From NCBI RefSeq assembly GCF_003387575.1, contig NZ_QUAB01000043.1, positions 62,001-126,000 of the forward strand: a DNA stretch of 64,000 nt. The letters are read 5' to 3'. Below, one piece after another: positions 34,923 to 43,301 of this stretch. The notes beneath the pieces are model-generated. The model was not told where the DNA came from, made no database searches, and saw only the letters and a program-made list of their open reading frames with translations. The stretch comes from Microbacterium bovistercoris (GTDB lineage Bacteria > Actinomycetota > Actinomycetes > Actinomycetales > Microbacteriaceae). Numbering within the stretch: position 1 is the first letter of the stretch; the number at the start of each line of letters is the position of its first letter. The position numbers were made by a program, and so were the translations under genes.

Positions 34923-35282
34923 ATGTCATACGACGCGATCACGATCGGCGAGCTGTCCGCACGCACCGGCGTGAGCGTGCGCGCGCTGCGCCACTACGAG
35001 CAGAACGGCCTCATCGCCGCCGTGCGCACCACCGCAGGACACCGGCGCTTCGCGCCCACCGCGGTCGAGGACGTGCGCCGCATCCGCCTCTTCCTCGACG
35101 CCGGGATGCCGCTGGCCGTCGTCGCCCGGGTCGTGGAGTGCTTCGTGGACGATGGCGTCCACCTGCACGCCTGCGTCGCCGACGCCCTGCGCGAGCACCT
35201 CGACGTCGTGCAGCAGCGCATCGACGACCTCGACGACCAGCGCCGCACCCTGAACCGGCTGCAGGAACTCGTCGCGGTCTGA
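34923..35282 (+). CDS. MerR-family transcriptional regulator
   Basis: A 119-residue regulator. The winged-helix N-terminus reads TIGELSARTGVSVRALRHYE and GHRRFAPTAVEDVRRI, followed by a dimerisation coiled coil (HLDVVQQRIDDLDDQRRTLN). There is no cysteine cluster, so it is not a metal sensor. The start at 34923 has GGAGGA five bases upstream. It probably binds the dyad in the divergent intergenic region. Confidence 0.9.
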   Translation: MSYDAITIGELSARTGVSVRALRHYEQNGLIAAVRTTAGHRRFAPTAVEDVRRIRLFLDAGMPLAVVARVVECFVDDGVHLHACVADALREHLDVVQQRIDDLDDQRRTLNRLQELVAV

Positions 35283-35302
35283 GTGCGCCAGACATCCGGA
35301 TC

Positions 35303-35320
35303 TGTACAATAATCTGTACA
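35303..35320. promoter_or_regulatory. Twin TGTACA sites, YefM-type operator
   Basis: TGTACA occurs at 35303-35308 and 35315-35320, twelve bases centre to centre, overlapping the promoter and ending at the AGGAGG of the next gene. As I recall, E. coli YefM binds two TGTACA-core palindromes with the same 12-base spacing. The gene downstream begins with a YefM/Phd-like domain. Confidence 0.7.
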
Positions 35321-35330
35321 GGAGGTTGTC

Positions 35331-35792
35331 ATGGACGTTCTGCCCGTCTCTGAGGCTCGTGCGGGGCTGACGCGACTTCTCGTCGACTTCCGTACTGCTC
35401 CGGATGCCCCCGTCGTCATCATCGGCGCGCATCGCAAACCTGAGGCCGCGCTGGTGCCGATCCTCAGGTACCGCGAATTGCTCGACGCCCAGCCGCAGAA
35501 TCTGGTCACGCTCGACCGGCTCCGGAAGTTGAAGCCGGTGATCGATCGCCTGGCCGGCGCGGCCGGCCTTGAGGATGTCCGCGTGTACGGGTCGGTCGCC
35601 CGCGGGGAGGCGAGCCCCGACAGCGACGTCGATCTGCTCGTGACGCCGGGTCGCGATGTCACGCTGTTCGATCTCGCTCAGTTCGAGATGGACATGGAGG
35701 CGCTGCTGGACGTTCCCGTGTCCGCGATGTCGAGGCGGGCTCTGGACGAGAAGCACGACGCGGCGATCCTCGCAGAAGCGGTTCCGCTGTGA
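35331..35792 (+). CDS. mntA: MNT nucleotidyltransferase with N-terminal Phd/YefM domain
   Basis: A 153-residue protein made of two parts. Residues 1-45 (DVLPVSEARAGLTRLLVDFR then PVVIIGAHRKPEAALVPI) match the Phd/YefM antitoxin fold. Residues about 60-153 are a minimal nucleotidyltransferase with VYGSVARGEASPDSDVDLLV, including the GS motif and both catalytic aspartates. MNT proteins of this type inactivate HEPN toxins by transferring AMP to them. The fused DNA-binding domain would let it also repress its own operon. It overlaps the HEPN gene by four bases (GTGA). Confidence 0.85.
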   Translation: MDVLPVSEARAGLTRLLVDFRTAPDAPVVIIGAHRKPEAALVPILRYRELLDAQPQNLVTLDRLRKLKPVIDRLAGAAGLEDVRVYGSVARGEASPDSDVDLLVTPGRDVTLFDLAQFEMDMEALLDVPVSAMSRRALDEKHDAAILAEAVPL

Positions 35793-36127
35793 GGGATGCG
35801 GATCGGATCGAGAGGTGCCTCGCCGACCTCGCTTCGACGCTGGAGCAGGCGGCATCGCTGGTCGACCGTGGCGAGCGTGCCTATGCGGAAGACCCGGCCC
35901 TGCCGCTCGCCTTCGAGGCACTGGTGAATCGGGTCGGCGACCTCTCGAAGCGTCTCGTCGCCGCGGACGCGGGGCGATTCCCGCATCCGATCTGGCGCGC
36001 CGCCGCGCGCACGCGCGACTTCGTCGTGCATCACTACGACCGCATCGACGAGGCGGCGCTCTGGAACACGGTGTCGGTGAGTTTTCCGCAGCTCGCGGAG
36101 ATGGTCCGCGACGAGCAGCTTCGCTGA
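35789..36127 (+). CDS. hepT: HEPN-domain toxin (HepT-like, DUF86)
   Basis: A 112-residue HEPN ribonuclease. The helical bundle carries the catalytic R-x4-H-x-Y motif as RDFVVHHY near residue 75, followed by IDEAALWNTVSVSFPQL. HepT toxins cleave RNA and are silenced by MntA-type adenylylation on the tyrosine of that motif. The start is a GTG coupled to the MNT gene. All key residues are intact, so this looks like a working type VII toxin-antitoxin module. Confidence 0.88.
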   Translation: MRDADRIERCLADLASTLEQAASLVDRGERAYAEDPALPLAFEALVNRVGDLSKRLVAADAGRFPHPIWRAAARTRDFVVHHYDRIDEAALWNTVSVSFPQLAEMVRDEQLR

Positions 36128-36149
36128 CGCCTCTTCCCGAACCGGTATG

Positions 36150-36163
36150 AACGATATATCGTT
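36150..36163. promoter_or_regulatory. Palindromic operator of the PadR gene
   Basis: The perfect 14-base palindrome AACGATATATCGTT is followed nine bases later by a half site ATCGTT. It lies 33 bases upstream of the PadR ATG. PadR proteins usually repress themselves through such AT-centred dyads. Confidence 0.65.
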
Positions 36164-36196
36164 AACCATCGTTCAGCCAGAACCGAGGAGGCCATC

Positions 36197-36766
36197 ATGA
36201 ACGGTTCGTTCTCTTCCAACGGGTTCGGAACCCCCTTCGACTTCGGATCCGGCGGCCGCGGCCCCGGCTCCTTCTGGGAGGCCATGGACCAGCTGCGCTC
36301 CGCCTTCGAGCAGCGCATCCCCACCCCGCGCATGGGGCGCGGCGACGTGCGCACGGCCGTGCTCGCCCTGCTCGCCGAGCAGCCCATGCACGGCTACCAG
36401 ATCATCAACGAGATCTCCGAGCGCAGCGGCGGCACCTGGAAGCCGAGCGCCGGCTCGGTCTACCCCACACTGCAGCTGCTCGCCGACGAGGGCCTCATCG
36501 AGGCCGTCGAAGACAACGGCCGCAAGACCTACTCGCTGACGGATGCCGGTCGCGAGGTGACCGCCGACGACAAGGCGCAGGCACCTTGGGAGACATCCGC
36601 CTCCCGCCCCGGCGCGCACCTCACCGCCCTTCCCAAGGCGGGTATGGAGCTCGCCGCCGCTGCCGCGCAGGTCGGCCGCACCGGCTCGCCCGAGCAGGTG
36701 CAGCAGGCCGTCGCCGTGCTGGAGGATGCCCGACGTAAGCTGTACGCGATTCTCGCCGCCGACTGA
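36197..36766 (+). CDS. PadR-family transcriptional regulator
   Basis: A 189-residue regulator. A glycine- and phenylalanine-rich N-terminal tail (about 45 residues) precedes the PadR winged helix: VRTAVLALLAEQPMHGYQII, WKPSAGSVYPTLQLLADEGL, and the wing NGRKTYSLTDAGR. A C-terminal helical part ends RRKLYAILAAD. GAGGAGG occurs eleven bases ahead of the ATG. The ABC1-kinase gene starts eleven bases after the stop, so the two form an operon likely autoregulated through the upstream palindrome. Confidence 0.9.
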   Translation: MNGSFSSNGFGTPFDFGSGGRGPGSFWEAMDQLRSAFEQRIPTPRMGRGDVRTAVLALLAEQPMHGYQIINEISERSGGTWKPSAGSVYPTLQLLADEGLIEAVEDNGRKTYSLTDAGREVTADDKAQAPWETSASRPGAHLTALPKAGMELAAAAAQVGRTGSPEQVQQAVAVLEDARRKLYAILAAD

Positions 36767-36777
36767 TCGGAGCCCGC

Positions 36778-38562
36778 ATGGAGCAGTCGGCGCATCGCCG
36801 TCGCTACCGACGCATCCTGGCCTTCGCCTCCCGCGTGCTCGTGCAGGTGTGGTGGTTCGAGCTCGTGCTGCCGCGCATCGGATTCGCAGGTCTCGCGGAC
36901 CGCACGCGCGATGCCCGGATGCTGCGCGTCGCCCGGCGCTTCCACGACCTCGCCGTCGACCTCGGCGGCCTGATGATCAAGGTCGGGCAGTTCCTGTCGT
37001 CGCGCCTCGACGTGCTGCCGCCCGAGATCACGCAGGAGCTCGCCGGGCTGCAGGACGAAGTGCCGGCGGTGCCGTTCGCCGACATCCGCGCGCTCGCCGA
37101 GGCCGAACTGGGCACCTCACTCGCCGCGGCCTACGACCGCTTCGACGAGACGCCGGTGGCCGCGGCCTCCCTCGGCCAGGTGCACCGCGCCCGGCTCTCT
37201 GCCGCGGCAGCGGCGGATGCCGGATTCGCCGACGTCGTCGTCAAGGTGCAGCGCCCCGGCATCGACGCCATCATCGACACCGATCTCGCGGCGCTGCGTC
37301 GCGTCGGCGGCTGGCTGCGCCGCATCCGGATCGTGCGCGAGCGGGTCGATGCGCCGGCGCTCGTGGAGGAGTTCGCGCGCACCAGCCTCGAAGAGGTCGA
37401 CTACCTGCACGAGGCGGCCAGCGGCGAGCGGTTCGCCGCCGACTTCGAACGGGATGCCCGGGTCGCAGCGCCCGCGGTCGCATGGGAGCGGACCACGCGG
37501 CGGGTGCTGACCCTCGCCGACGTCACAGCGATCAAGATCAACGACACGGATGCGCTGCGCGCCGCCGGCATCGACCCCGCCGAGGTCGCGCGGGTGTTCG
37601 CCGATGTGATGTTCGAGCAGGTCTTCACACACGGCTTCTTCCACGCCGACCCGCACCCCGGCAACATCTTCGTGACGCCGCTGGGGGAAACGTGGGGCCC
37701 TGAGCCTGTCGAAGGGGCGGGGCCTCAGGCGGGCGACGCTTCGACAAGCTCAGCGACCCAGGTCTCGGGATCAGATGCATGGGTCCCTGAGCCTGTCGAA
37801 GGGTCGGGGTGGCGGCTCACGTTCGTGGACTTCGGGATGATGGGCGAGGTGCCGGCCGGCATCCGCGACGGTCTGCGCGCACTGCTGATCGCCGTCGCCG
37901 CGCGCGACGGCAAGAAGCTCGTCGCCGCGGCGCAGGACATGGGGGTGCTGCTGCCCTCGGCGCAGAACGCCGAGCTCGAGCGCGCCCTCAGCACCCTGTT
38001 CGCGCGCTTCGGAGGTATGGGCTTCGCCGAACTGCGCGACGTCGACCCGCACGAGCTGCAGGACTTCGCGATGGAGTTCGGTGAGGTCGTGCGCACCATG
38101 CCGTTCCAGCTGCCCGAGGGGCTGCTCATGCTGTTCCGCGCGGTGTCGCTCACCTCGGGCATGTGCAGCGGCCTCGACCCGGCCTTCAACGTCTGGGACG
38201 CCGTCGAGCCCTACGCCAAGCGGCTGCTGCGCGAAGAGAGCGGCAACGTCGTGCAGGACTTCGCCAAGCAGACGCTCGAGAACGCGGCCGTGCTGTGGCG
38301 GATGCCGGGACGCATCGACTCGGTCATCACGCGCATGGAGCAGGGCAGCCTGTCATTCGACACCGCCCGTCTGGAGCGGCGGATGGCGCGCCTCGAACTG
38401 CTCGTGCGTCGCGCCGTCGGGGCCGTGCTGTTCGCAGGCCTGCTGATCGGCGGCATCCTGCTGCTGCCCGCCAGCCCCGCCTGGGGCGGGGTGCTGATGG
38501 GCCTCTCGGCGGTGCCGCTGCTCTACGCGCTCGCCGCCGGGCTGTTCGGCCCTCGAGTCTAG
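36778..38562 (+). CDS. ABC1/UbiB/AarF-type atypical kinase with in-frame repeat insertion
   Basis: A 594-residue UbiB-type atypical kinase. It has KVGQFLSSRLDVLPPEITQE (the KxGQ motif) near residue 66, the A-rich loop VAAASLGQVHRARL, the catalytic loop HADPHPGN at residues 289-296, the metal-binding DFG at 351-353, and two C-terminal transmembrane helices. Between the catalytic loop and DFG, residues 306-344 are encoded by interspersed repeats (EPVEG, then STSSATQ, then EPVEG again). Normal members have about ten residues here. Family members support quinone or lipid metabolism. Whether this copy still works depends on that loop tolerating 39 extra residues. Confidence 0.9.
   Translation: MEQSAHRRRYRRILAFASRVLVQVWWFELVLPRIGFAGLADRTRDARMLRVARRFHDLAVDLGGLMIKVGQFLSSRLDVLPPEITQELAGLQDEVPAVPFADIRALAEAELGTSLAAAYDRFDETPVAAASLGQVHRARLSAAAAADAGFADVVVKVQRPGIDAIIDTDLAALRRVGGWLRRIRIVRERVDAPALVEEFARTSLEEVDYLHEAASGERFAADFERDARVAAPAVAWERTTRRVLTLADVTAIKINDTDALRAAGIDPAEVARVFADVMFEQVFTHGFFHADPHPGNIFVTPLGETWGPEPVEGAGPQAGDASTSSATQVSGSDAWVPEPVEGSGWRLTFVDFGMMGEVPAGIRDGLRALLIAVAARDGKKLVAAAQDMGVLLPSAQNAELERALSTLFARFGGMGFAELRDVDPHELQDFAMEFGEVVRTMPFQLPEGLLMLFRAVSLTSGMCSGLDPAFNVWDAVEPYAKRLLREESGNVVQDFAKQTLENAAVLWRMPGRIDSVITRMEQGSLSFDTARLERRMARLELLVRRAVGAVLFAGLLIGGILLLPASPAWGGVLMGLSAVPLLYALAAGLFGPRV
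37697..37812. repeat. Interspersed repeats read in frame inside the UbiB-like gene
   Basis: CCTGAGCCTGTCGAAGGG occurs at about 37699 and 37785. An inverted copy, CTTCGACAAGCTCAGC, lies between them at about 37739. The whole block keeps the kinase frame open and encodes 39 residues. Confidence 0.8.
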
Positions 38563-39098
38563 ACGCGCGTCAGCGGGAAGTGCGGGGTCGGCGGCAGCTC
38601 GATGCCGATCGCGTCTCCCGGGGCCACTTCTCCACCGCGGGAGACGATGCCCATGACCCCGGCCAGCCGCACCACGTTGCCCTCGCCATCGGTGCCGACG
38701 ACCTGCTTCAGCAGTCCGGACTGGAAATCGTTGATCTGCTGGCAAGGATTGCGCAGCCCCGTGATCGTGACCACGGCATCGCCGAAGCGCAGCCGGGCGC
38801 CGACGGGGAGCGCGAGCAGATCGACGCCCCGGGTGGTGATGTTCTCGCCGAGGTCGCCGGGGTCGACCGCGTGGCCCTTCTCGCGCAGCGCGTCGAAGAG
38901 CTCCGCGTGCATCAGATGCACCTGCCGCACGTTGGGCTGAGACGGGTCGGCGGCGACTCGCGAACGGTGCTGCACCGTCGCGCCGCAGTGCGCGTCTCCT
39001 TCGACGCCGAGCCCTTCGAGGAGCGTGATCGACTCGCGCGTCGGCTTGCTGAAGCTGTGCGAGGTGCTGGAATGGACCGCAACGACCGTGGGCGTCAT
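38559..39098 (-). CDS. MOSC-domain protein
   Basis: A 179-residue MOSC protein (the sulfur-carrier domain of Moco sulfurase). It contains EGLGVEGDAHCGATVQHRSR, NVRQVHLMHAELFDAL, DLGENITTRGVDLLALPVG, and the conserved cysteine in GLRNPCQQINDF. Such proteins are thought to handle sulfur for molybdenum cofactor chemistry or to reduce N-hydroxylated compounds. It overlaps the end of the kinase gene by four bases on the opposite strand. Confidence 0.9.
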   Translation of the reverse strand: MTPTVVAVHSSTSHSFSKPTRESITLLEGLGVEGDAHCGATVQHRSRVAADPSQPNVRQVHLMHAELFDALREKGHAVDPGDLGENITTRGVDLLALPVGARLRFGDAVVTITGLRNPCQQINDFQSGLLKQVVGTDGEGNVVRLAGVMGIVSRGGEVAPGDAIGIELPPTPHFPLTRV

Positions 39099-39258
39099 AC
39101 CTTCATCGTTCCACGTGTCGCGCGATCAGACGGCCGGAGCAATCTGACATGCAAAATCCACAACAATAGAATGTATTGCCAATGAACAGGCACTTTTCGG
39201 TTGCCTGATTGATCTGAGATTTTGAGGAGGCCGCACTGCGGCGCGATACTCATCCCGC

Positions 39259-40275
39259 ATGTGCCCCTCATCCTTCTCCACTTTCGCGAGCCCTCCGGCC
39301 GTCGCCGTCATCGGCGCCGGCCGCCTCGGTGGCGTGCTCGCCCGCGCGCTGCGCGCGGCGGGGCTGACCGTGCACGGGCCGCTGCGGCGCGGCGAGAAAG
39401 TCCCCGCGAGCGACGTCGTGCTGTTGTGCGTTCCGGATTCCGGGATCGCGGATGCCGCGGCGGCAGCGCGAGGTCGCGCGACGCTGATCGGCCACATGTC
39501 GGGCGCGACCGGACTCGACGACGTCGACTTCAGCCTGCATCCGCTGCAGACGTTCACGGGAGCCGAGGGGCCCGAGGCCTTCCGCGGGATCGGCGCGGCC
39601 GTCGCGGGGCGGACGCCCGAGGTGCTCGCCGTCGCGACGTCACTGGCCGAGCGACTAGGGGCGCATCCGTTCACGGTCGACGATCGCGCGGGCTACCACG
39701 CGGCCGCATCCTTCGCGTCGAACTTCGTGCTCACCGTGCTCGACGCCGCGGAGCAGCTCGCCCGCGATGCGGGAGTCGACGACGCCCGCGAGATGCTCGC
39801 CCCGCTGGTGCGCCGCACCGTCGACAACTGGGTGTCGCAGGGCGCGGCTTCCGCGCTGACCGGGCCGATCGCCCGCGGCGACGAGCAGACAGTCGCCCGC
39901 CAGCGCGCCGCTGTCGACGCTGCCCATCCCCAGCTCGTCGCCCTGTTCGACGAACTCGCCGCCACGACCCGCGTGCTCGCCGCCACCCCGCGTCGCGAGC
40001 GGGCGAACCTTACCCCGCACCCTGAGCGAGCGACCCTCACCCCGCGCCCTGAGCGAGCGACCCTTACCCCGCGCCCTGAGCGGGCGACCCTTACCCCGCG
40101 CCCTGAGCGAGCGGAGCGAGACGAAGGGCCTGAGAGCCAGCGTCCTTCGTCTCGCTCCGCGGGCCCTGAGCGGGGAGCGCAGCGACGAGACGAAGGACGC
40201 TCAGGAGCCGAGCGCGTTTCGTCTCAGTCGCTGCGCTCCCTCGCTCAACGACCGGAAGGCGGAGACACCGCATGA
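39259..40275 (+). CDS. Rossmann-like / DUF2520 protein with repeat-derived C-terminal tail
   Basis: A 338-residue protein. The Rossmann start is [20 protein letters not shown], followed by [33 protein letters not shown], and the helical DUF2520 domain ([40 protein letters not shown]). The fold is that of ketopantoate-reductase-like dehydrogenases, and it overlaps panC by four bases, so it may serve pantothenate synthesis. Residues 247-338 are not part of the family: they come from four 27-base tandem units and interspersed repeats, giving repeats of RATLTPRPE and then a basic tail. About 160 bases of relatively AT-rich DNA upstream likely hold the operon promoter. Confidence 0.85.
   Translation: MCPSSFSTFASPPAVAVIGAGRLGGVLARALRAAGLTVHGPLRRGEKVPASDVVLLCVPDSGIADAAAAARGRATLIGHMSGATGLDDVDFSLHPLQTFTGAEGPEAFRGIGAAVAGRTPEVLAVATSLAERLGAHPFTVDDRAGYHAAASFASNFVLTVLDAAEQLARDAGVDDAREMLAPLVRRTVDNWVSQGAASALTGPIARGDEQTVARQRAAVDAAHPQLVALFDELAATTRVLAATPRRERANLTPHPERATLTPRPERATLTPRPERATLTPRPERAERDEGPESQRPSSRSAGPERGAQRRDEGRSGAERVSSQSLRSLAQRPEGGDTA
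39997..40104 (+). repeat. 27-base tandem repeat, four units
   Basis: Four adjacent units start at 39997, 40024, 40051 and 40078, each close to GAGCGAGCGACCCTTACC plus CCGCGCCCT. Only a few positions differ between units. All are in frame with the DUF2520 gene and encode nine-residue repeats. Confidence 0.9.
40105..40256. repeat. Interspersed repeat cluster, GAGCGAGACGAAGG family
   Basis: A forward copy (GCGAGCGGAGCGAGACGAAG) at 40107 is followed by an inverted copy (GTCCTTCGTCTCGCTCC) at 40142, another forward copy (AGCGACGAGACGAAGGACG) at 40181 and an inverted one near 40217. It extends the DUF2520 reading frame up to panC. Confidence 0.8.
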
Positions 40276-41123
40276 GGATCATCCGCACCATCCCCGAACT
40301 GCGCGCGGCCGTCGCCGAGGCGCGCACGACCGGAGCATCCGTCGGTCTCGTGCCGACCATGGGCGCCTTCCACGAGGGACACCTCACGCTCATGCGCGAA
40401 GCGCGCAAGAGCAACGGCCTCGTCGTCGTCTCGCTGTTCGTGAACCCGACCCAGTTCGGCGCCAACGAGGACCTCGGCTCCTACCCGCGCGACGAGCAGC
40501 GCGATGCTGCGATGGCCGAGGCCGAGGGCGTCGACATCGTCTTCGCCCCGGACGCGTCCGAGATCTACCCCGACGGGTTCGCGACCAGCATCCACGTCGC
40601 CGGCGTCACCGACGTGCTCGACGGCGCCAGCCGCGGGGCGCACCACTTCGATGGCGTCGCCACGGTCGTCACGAAACTGTTCGGCATCGTGCAGCCCGAC
40701 GTCGCGTACTTCGGCCAGAAGGACGCCCAGCAGGTGCTCGTCGTGCGCCGGCTGGTGCGCGACCTGAACCTCGACGTGCGCATCGAGGCGTGCCCGATCG
40801 TGCGCGAGGCCGACGGGCTGGCGATGAGCTCGCGCAACGTCTACCTCGACGCGGATGCCCGCGCGCAGGCCACCGCGCTGAACAGGGGTCTCGATGCGGC
40901 ATCCGCCCTCGCCGAATCGGGGGAGCGCGACGGCGCGACCCTCGTCGCCGCCGCGCGCCGGGTGCTCGACGAGGCCGGCATCCGCCCCGACTATCTGGAA
41001 CTGCGCGACAACGACGACCTGAGCGAGGTCACCCGGCTCGACGGCGAGGCCCTGCTGGCCGTCGCCGCCCGGGTCGGTGCCGCGCGCCTCATCGACAACC
41101 ACGTCCTGAAAGGCGGCGCATGA
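40272..41123 (+). CDS. panC: Pantothenate synthetase
   Basis: A 283-residue enzyme that condenses pantoate with beta-alanine using ATP. The nucleotide-binding motifs are [15 protein letters not shown] (HxGH) and LAMSSRN (KMSKS-like). [20 protein letters not shown] and [19 protein letters not shown] are also diagnostic. Cytosolic. It overlaps the DUF2520 gene upstream (ATGA) and panD downstream, so panC, panD and panB are co-translated. Confidence 0.97.
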   Translation: MRIIRTIPELRAAVAEARTTGASVGLVPTMGAFHEGHLTLMREARKSNGLVVVSLFVNPTQFGANEDLGSYPRDEQRDAAMAEAEGVDIVFAPDASEIYPDGFATSIHVAGVTDVLDGASRGAHHFDGVATVVTKLFGIVQPDVAYFGQKDAQQVLVVRRLVRDLNLDVRIEACPIVREADGLAMSSRNVYLDADARAQATALNRGLDAASALAESGERDGATLVAAARRVLDEAGIRPDYLELRDNDDLSEVTRLDGEALLAVAARVGAARLIDNHVLKGGA

Positions 41124-41506
41124 TGCGACGCACCATGCTGAAGTCCAAGATCCACCGCGCGACCGTCACCGGCAGCGACCTGAACTACGTCGGATCGATC
41201 ACGATCGACCCCGACCTGCTCGAAGCCGCCGACATCCTGCCGCACGAGCAGGTGCACGTCGTCGACGTCGACAACGGATCGCGCTTCGTCACGTACACGA
41301 TCGAGGGGGAGCGCGGATCGGGGGCGATGCAGGTCAACGGCGCCGCCGCGCGGCTGGTGCACGCGGGTGACACGATCATCGTGATCTCCTACGCGGAGTA
41401 CTCCCGCAAGGACCTCGCCTCGTACGAGCCGACCGTCGTGCACGTCGACCGCGGCAACCGCATCATCCGGGTGGACGACCTGGTCGGCGAGCTGGTGACT
41501 GTATGA
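41123..41506 (+). CDS. panD: Aspartate 1-decarboxylase (proenzyme)
   Basis: A 127-residue pyruvoyl enzyme that makes beta-alanine from aspartate. It self-cleaves at Gly24-Ser25 in [10 protein letters not shown]. The ATG at 41123 puts these residues at exactly 24 and 25, as in E. coli PanD; an ATG at 41120 is an alternative start. The [20 protein letters not shown] and VISYAEYS segments are conserved. It lies between panC and panB. Confidence 0.97.
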   Translation: MRRTMLKSKIHRATVTGSDLNYVGSITIDPDLLEAADILPHEQVHVVDVDNGSRFVTYTIEGERGSGAMQVNGAAARLVHAGDTIIVISYAEYSRKDLASYEPTVVHVDRGNRIIRVDDLVGELVTV

Positions 41507-42375
41507 GCGCCGCTCCCGCTCCGAGCCGCCGCCTGACGCTCGGCGATCTCGCCACGAAGAAGGATGCCGGTGACCCGATCGTCATGGTCACCGCCTACGA
41601 CCACCCCGGCGCGCAGATCGCCGAGGAGGCCGGCGTCGACATGGTGCTGGTCGGCGACTCCGGCGCGATGACCGTGCTCGGCTACGACAGCACCGTGCCG
41701 GTCAGCGTCGACGAGATGCTCATGCTCACCCGCGCGGTCAGGCGCGGGCTCACCCGCCCGCTGCTGGTCGGCGACCTGCCGTTCGGCTCGTATGAGGCAT
41801 CCGACGCCCTCGCGATCGAGACCGCGCAGCGCTTCGTCAAGGAGGCCGGCTGCGACCTGGTCAAGATCGAGCGCGGCGGCACCACCGTCGATCGCGCGCG
41901 GGCGATCGTCGCGGCAGGCATCCCCGTCGTCGGGCACGTCGGACTCACGCCGCAGACCGCGACTGCGCTCGGCGGCTACCGCGCGCAGGGCCGCACCGCC
42001 GAGGGCGCGCTCGCCGTGATCGACGACGCGCTCGCGCTGCAGGACGCCGGATGCTCGCTGATCGTGCTCGAGGCGGTGCCGTCCGAGATCACGCGGGTGC
42101 TGAAGCCGCTGCTGCGCGTGCCGACGATCGGGATCGGCGCCGGAGCGGATGCTGATGGGCAGGTGCTCGTGTTCCACGATCTGCTCGGACTGCTGGACGG
42201 ACCGCAGGCGAAGTTCGTGAAGCGCTACGCCGACCTGCGCGGTGCGGCGATCGACGGTGTGCGGGCGTATGCCGACGAGGTGCGCTCGGGGGCGTACCCC
42301 GCCGCCGAGCACACGTACGGGATGCCGGCTGACGAGGTCGCGCGACTGCAGGAGATGCTCGCGGAGCGGGCCTGA
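41503..42375 (+). CDS. panB: 3-methyl-2-oxobutanoate hydroxymethyltransferase
   Basis: A 290-residue TIM-barrel enzyme making ketopantoate from 2-oxoisovalerate. It shows [63 protein letters not shown] and [18 protein letters not shown]. It overlaps panD by four bases. With panC and panD it completes the route apart from ketopantoate reductase, for which the DUF2520 protein upstream is a candidate. Confidence 0.97.
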   Translation: MSAAPAPSRRLTLGDLATKKDAGDPIVMVTAYDHPGAQIAEEAGVDMVLVGDSGAMTVLGYDSTVPVSVDEMLMLTRAVRRGLTRPLLVGDLPFGSYEASDALAIETAQRFVKEAGCDLVKIERGGTTVDRARAIVAAGIPVVGHVGLTPQTATALGGYRAQGRTAEGALAVIDDALALQDAGCSLIVLEAVPSEITRVLKPLLRVPTIGIGAGADADGQVLVFHDLLGLLDGPQAKFVKRYADLRGAAIDGVRAYADEVRSGAYPAAEHTYGMPADEVARLQEMLAERA

Positions 42376-42384
42376 TCGGTCAGC

Positions 42385-43224
42385 TCACCCGTTGCCGTAG
42401 GCGGGGTAGAGGCTTTCGCCGCCGTCGTAGGCGAAAGGGCCGCCACCGTTCCAGTACCAGATGCCGTTGCGCCAGTTGCTGGTGGTATCGGGGTCGGGCA
42501 CGGGGCCGAAGGTTCCCAGGTCGTTATCCGAAGTGTCGGTGGCCTGGATGAAGATGTCGGTGCGCCAGTAGATCACGCCGTTCGGCAGATACTGGTTGTT
42601 CTGCCCGATCCACGGGGCGGGGACTTCTCCGTCGAGCGCGAACCACACCACGCCTCCTGGGGGAAGCGCTACGTTGTTCAAGGTGACAGAGGCGGGGTCC
42701 ATGCGCAGCCAGACCTCGTCCCATGCAGGAAGAGTGCCGTTTGACTGGACGTTCTGTGTGTATTCCGCGGCGGCGGACGTGACCCAGGGCGAAGCGCTGC
42801 CGATCGAGCCGCCGTTCCGTCCGCCGAGATCGACGGTCGTGTATGGGCTGTAGGCATCCGCGTTGGCGCTGATGCCCTGGTTCCACATGCGGGGGAACTC
42901 GAACATGACAGTCAGCGAGCCGGCGAAGGTTGCCGTCCCGGTGTTCCGAATCGAGAATGCGCGGCGGAAGTCACGGTTGCTGGGGTCGGTGTTCGTCCCG
43001 CTGGTGTAGTCGTTCCCGAAGCGGTACCGGCCCTCTGCGCCGCCGAGCGCCAGCACCTCCAGGTCAGTCGTCGGGTCGAACGGCGGCTCGCTCGCGGCCG
43101 CAAGCGGAGCGGCGACCGCCAGTCCCACCACCGGCGCTGACCAGGCGCCGGCGATCAGGGCACTGCGCCGAGTGAGCTTCGCGTCCAGCAACGGCTTCGC
43201 GTTGTCTTCTCGCGGTTCTTCCAC
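42385..43224 (-). CDS. Exported protein with Tat-type signal, unknown function
   Basis: A 279-residue protein. The N-terminus has a twin-arginine signal (LTRRSALIAGAWSAPVVGL) and a probable cleavage after AAPLAAAS at about residue 46. The mature part is rich in Asn, Gly, Trp and Tyr and likely beta-sandwich, with an NTGTATFAGSLTVMFEF segment like those in cell-surface proteins. The start is a GTG with AGGAGG seven bases ahead. It shares a 313-base divergent regulatory region with the alpha-amylase, so it may be co-regulated by carbon source. I do not recognise the family. Confidence 0.78.
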   Translation of the reverse strand: MEEPREDNAKPLLDAKLTRRSALIAGAWSAPVVGLAVAAPLAAASEPPFDPTTDLEVLALGGAEGRYRFGNDYTSGTNTDPSNRDFRRAFSIRNTGTATFAGSLTVMFEFPRMWNQGISANADAYSPYTTVDLGGRNGGSIGSASPWVTSAAAEYTQNVQSNGTLPAWDEVWLRMDPASVTLNNVALPPGGVVWFALDGEVPAPWIGQNNQYLPNGVIYWRTDIFIQATDTSDNDLGTFGPVPDPDTTSNWRNGIWYWNGGGPFAYDGGESLYPAYGNG

Positions 43225-43301
43225 GATTGTTCCTCCTGGTCGTGCGCGATGGCGATCGGCCGATCTAGCTGCAGATCAGCCGTGTCGCGGCGACGCCCGC
43301 T

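Noticed and set aside
39997-40256. Tandem repeats considered as a CRISPR array
   Set aside because: Units are directly adjacent 27-mers without unique spacers, are in frame with a gene, and no cas gene is present.
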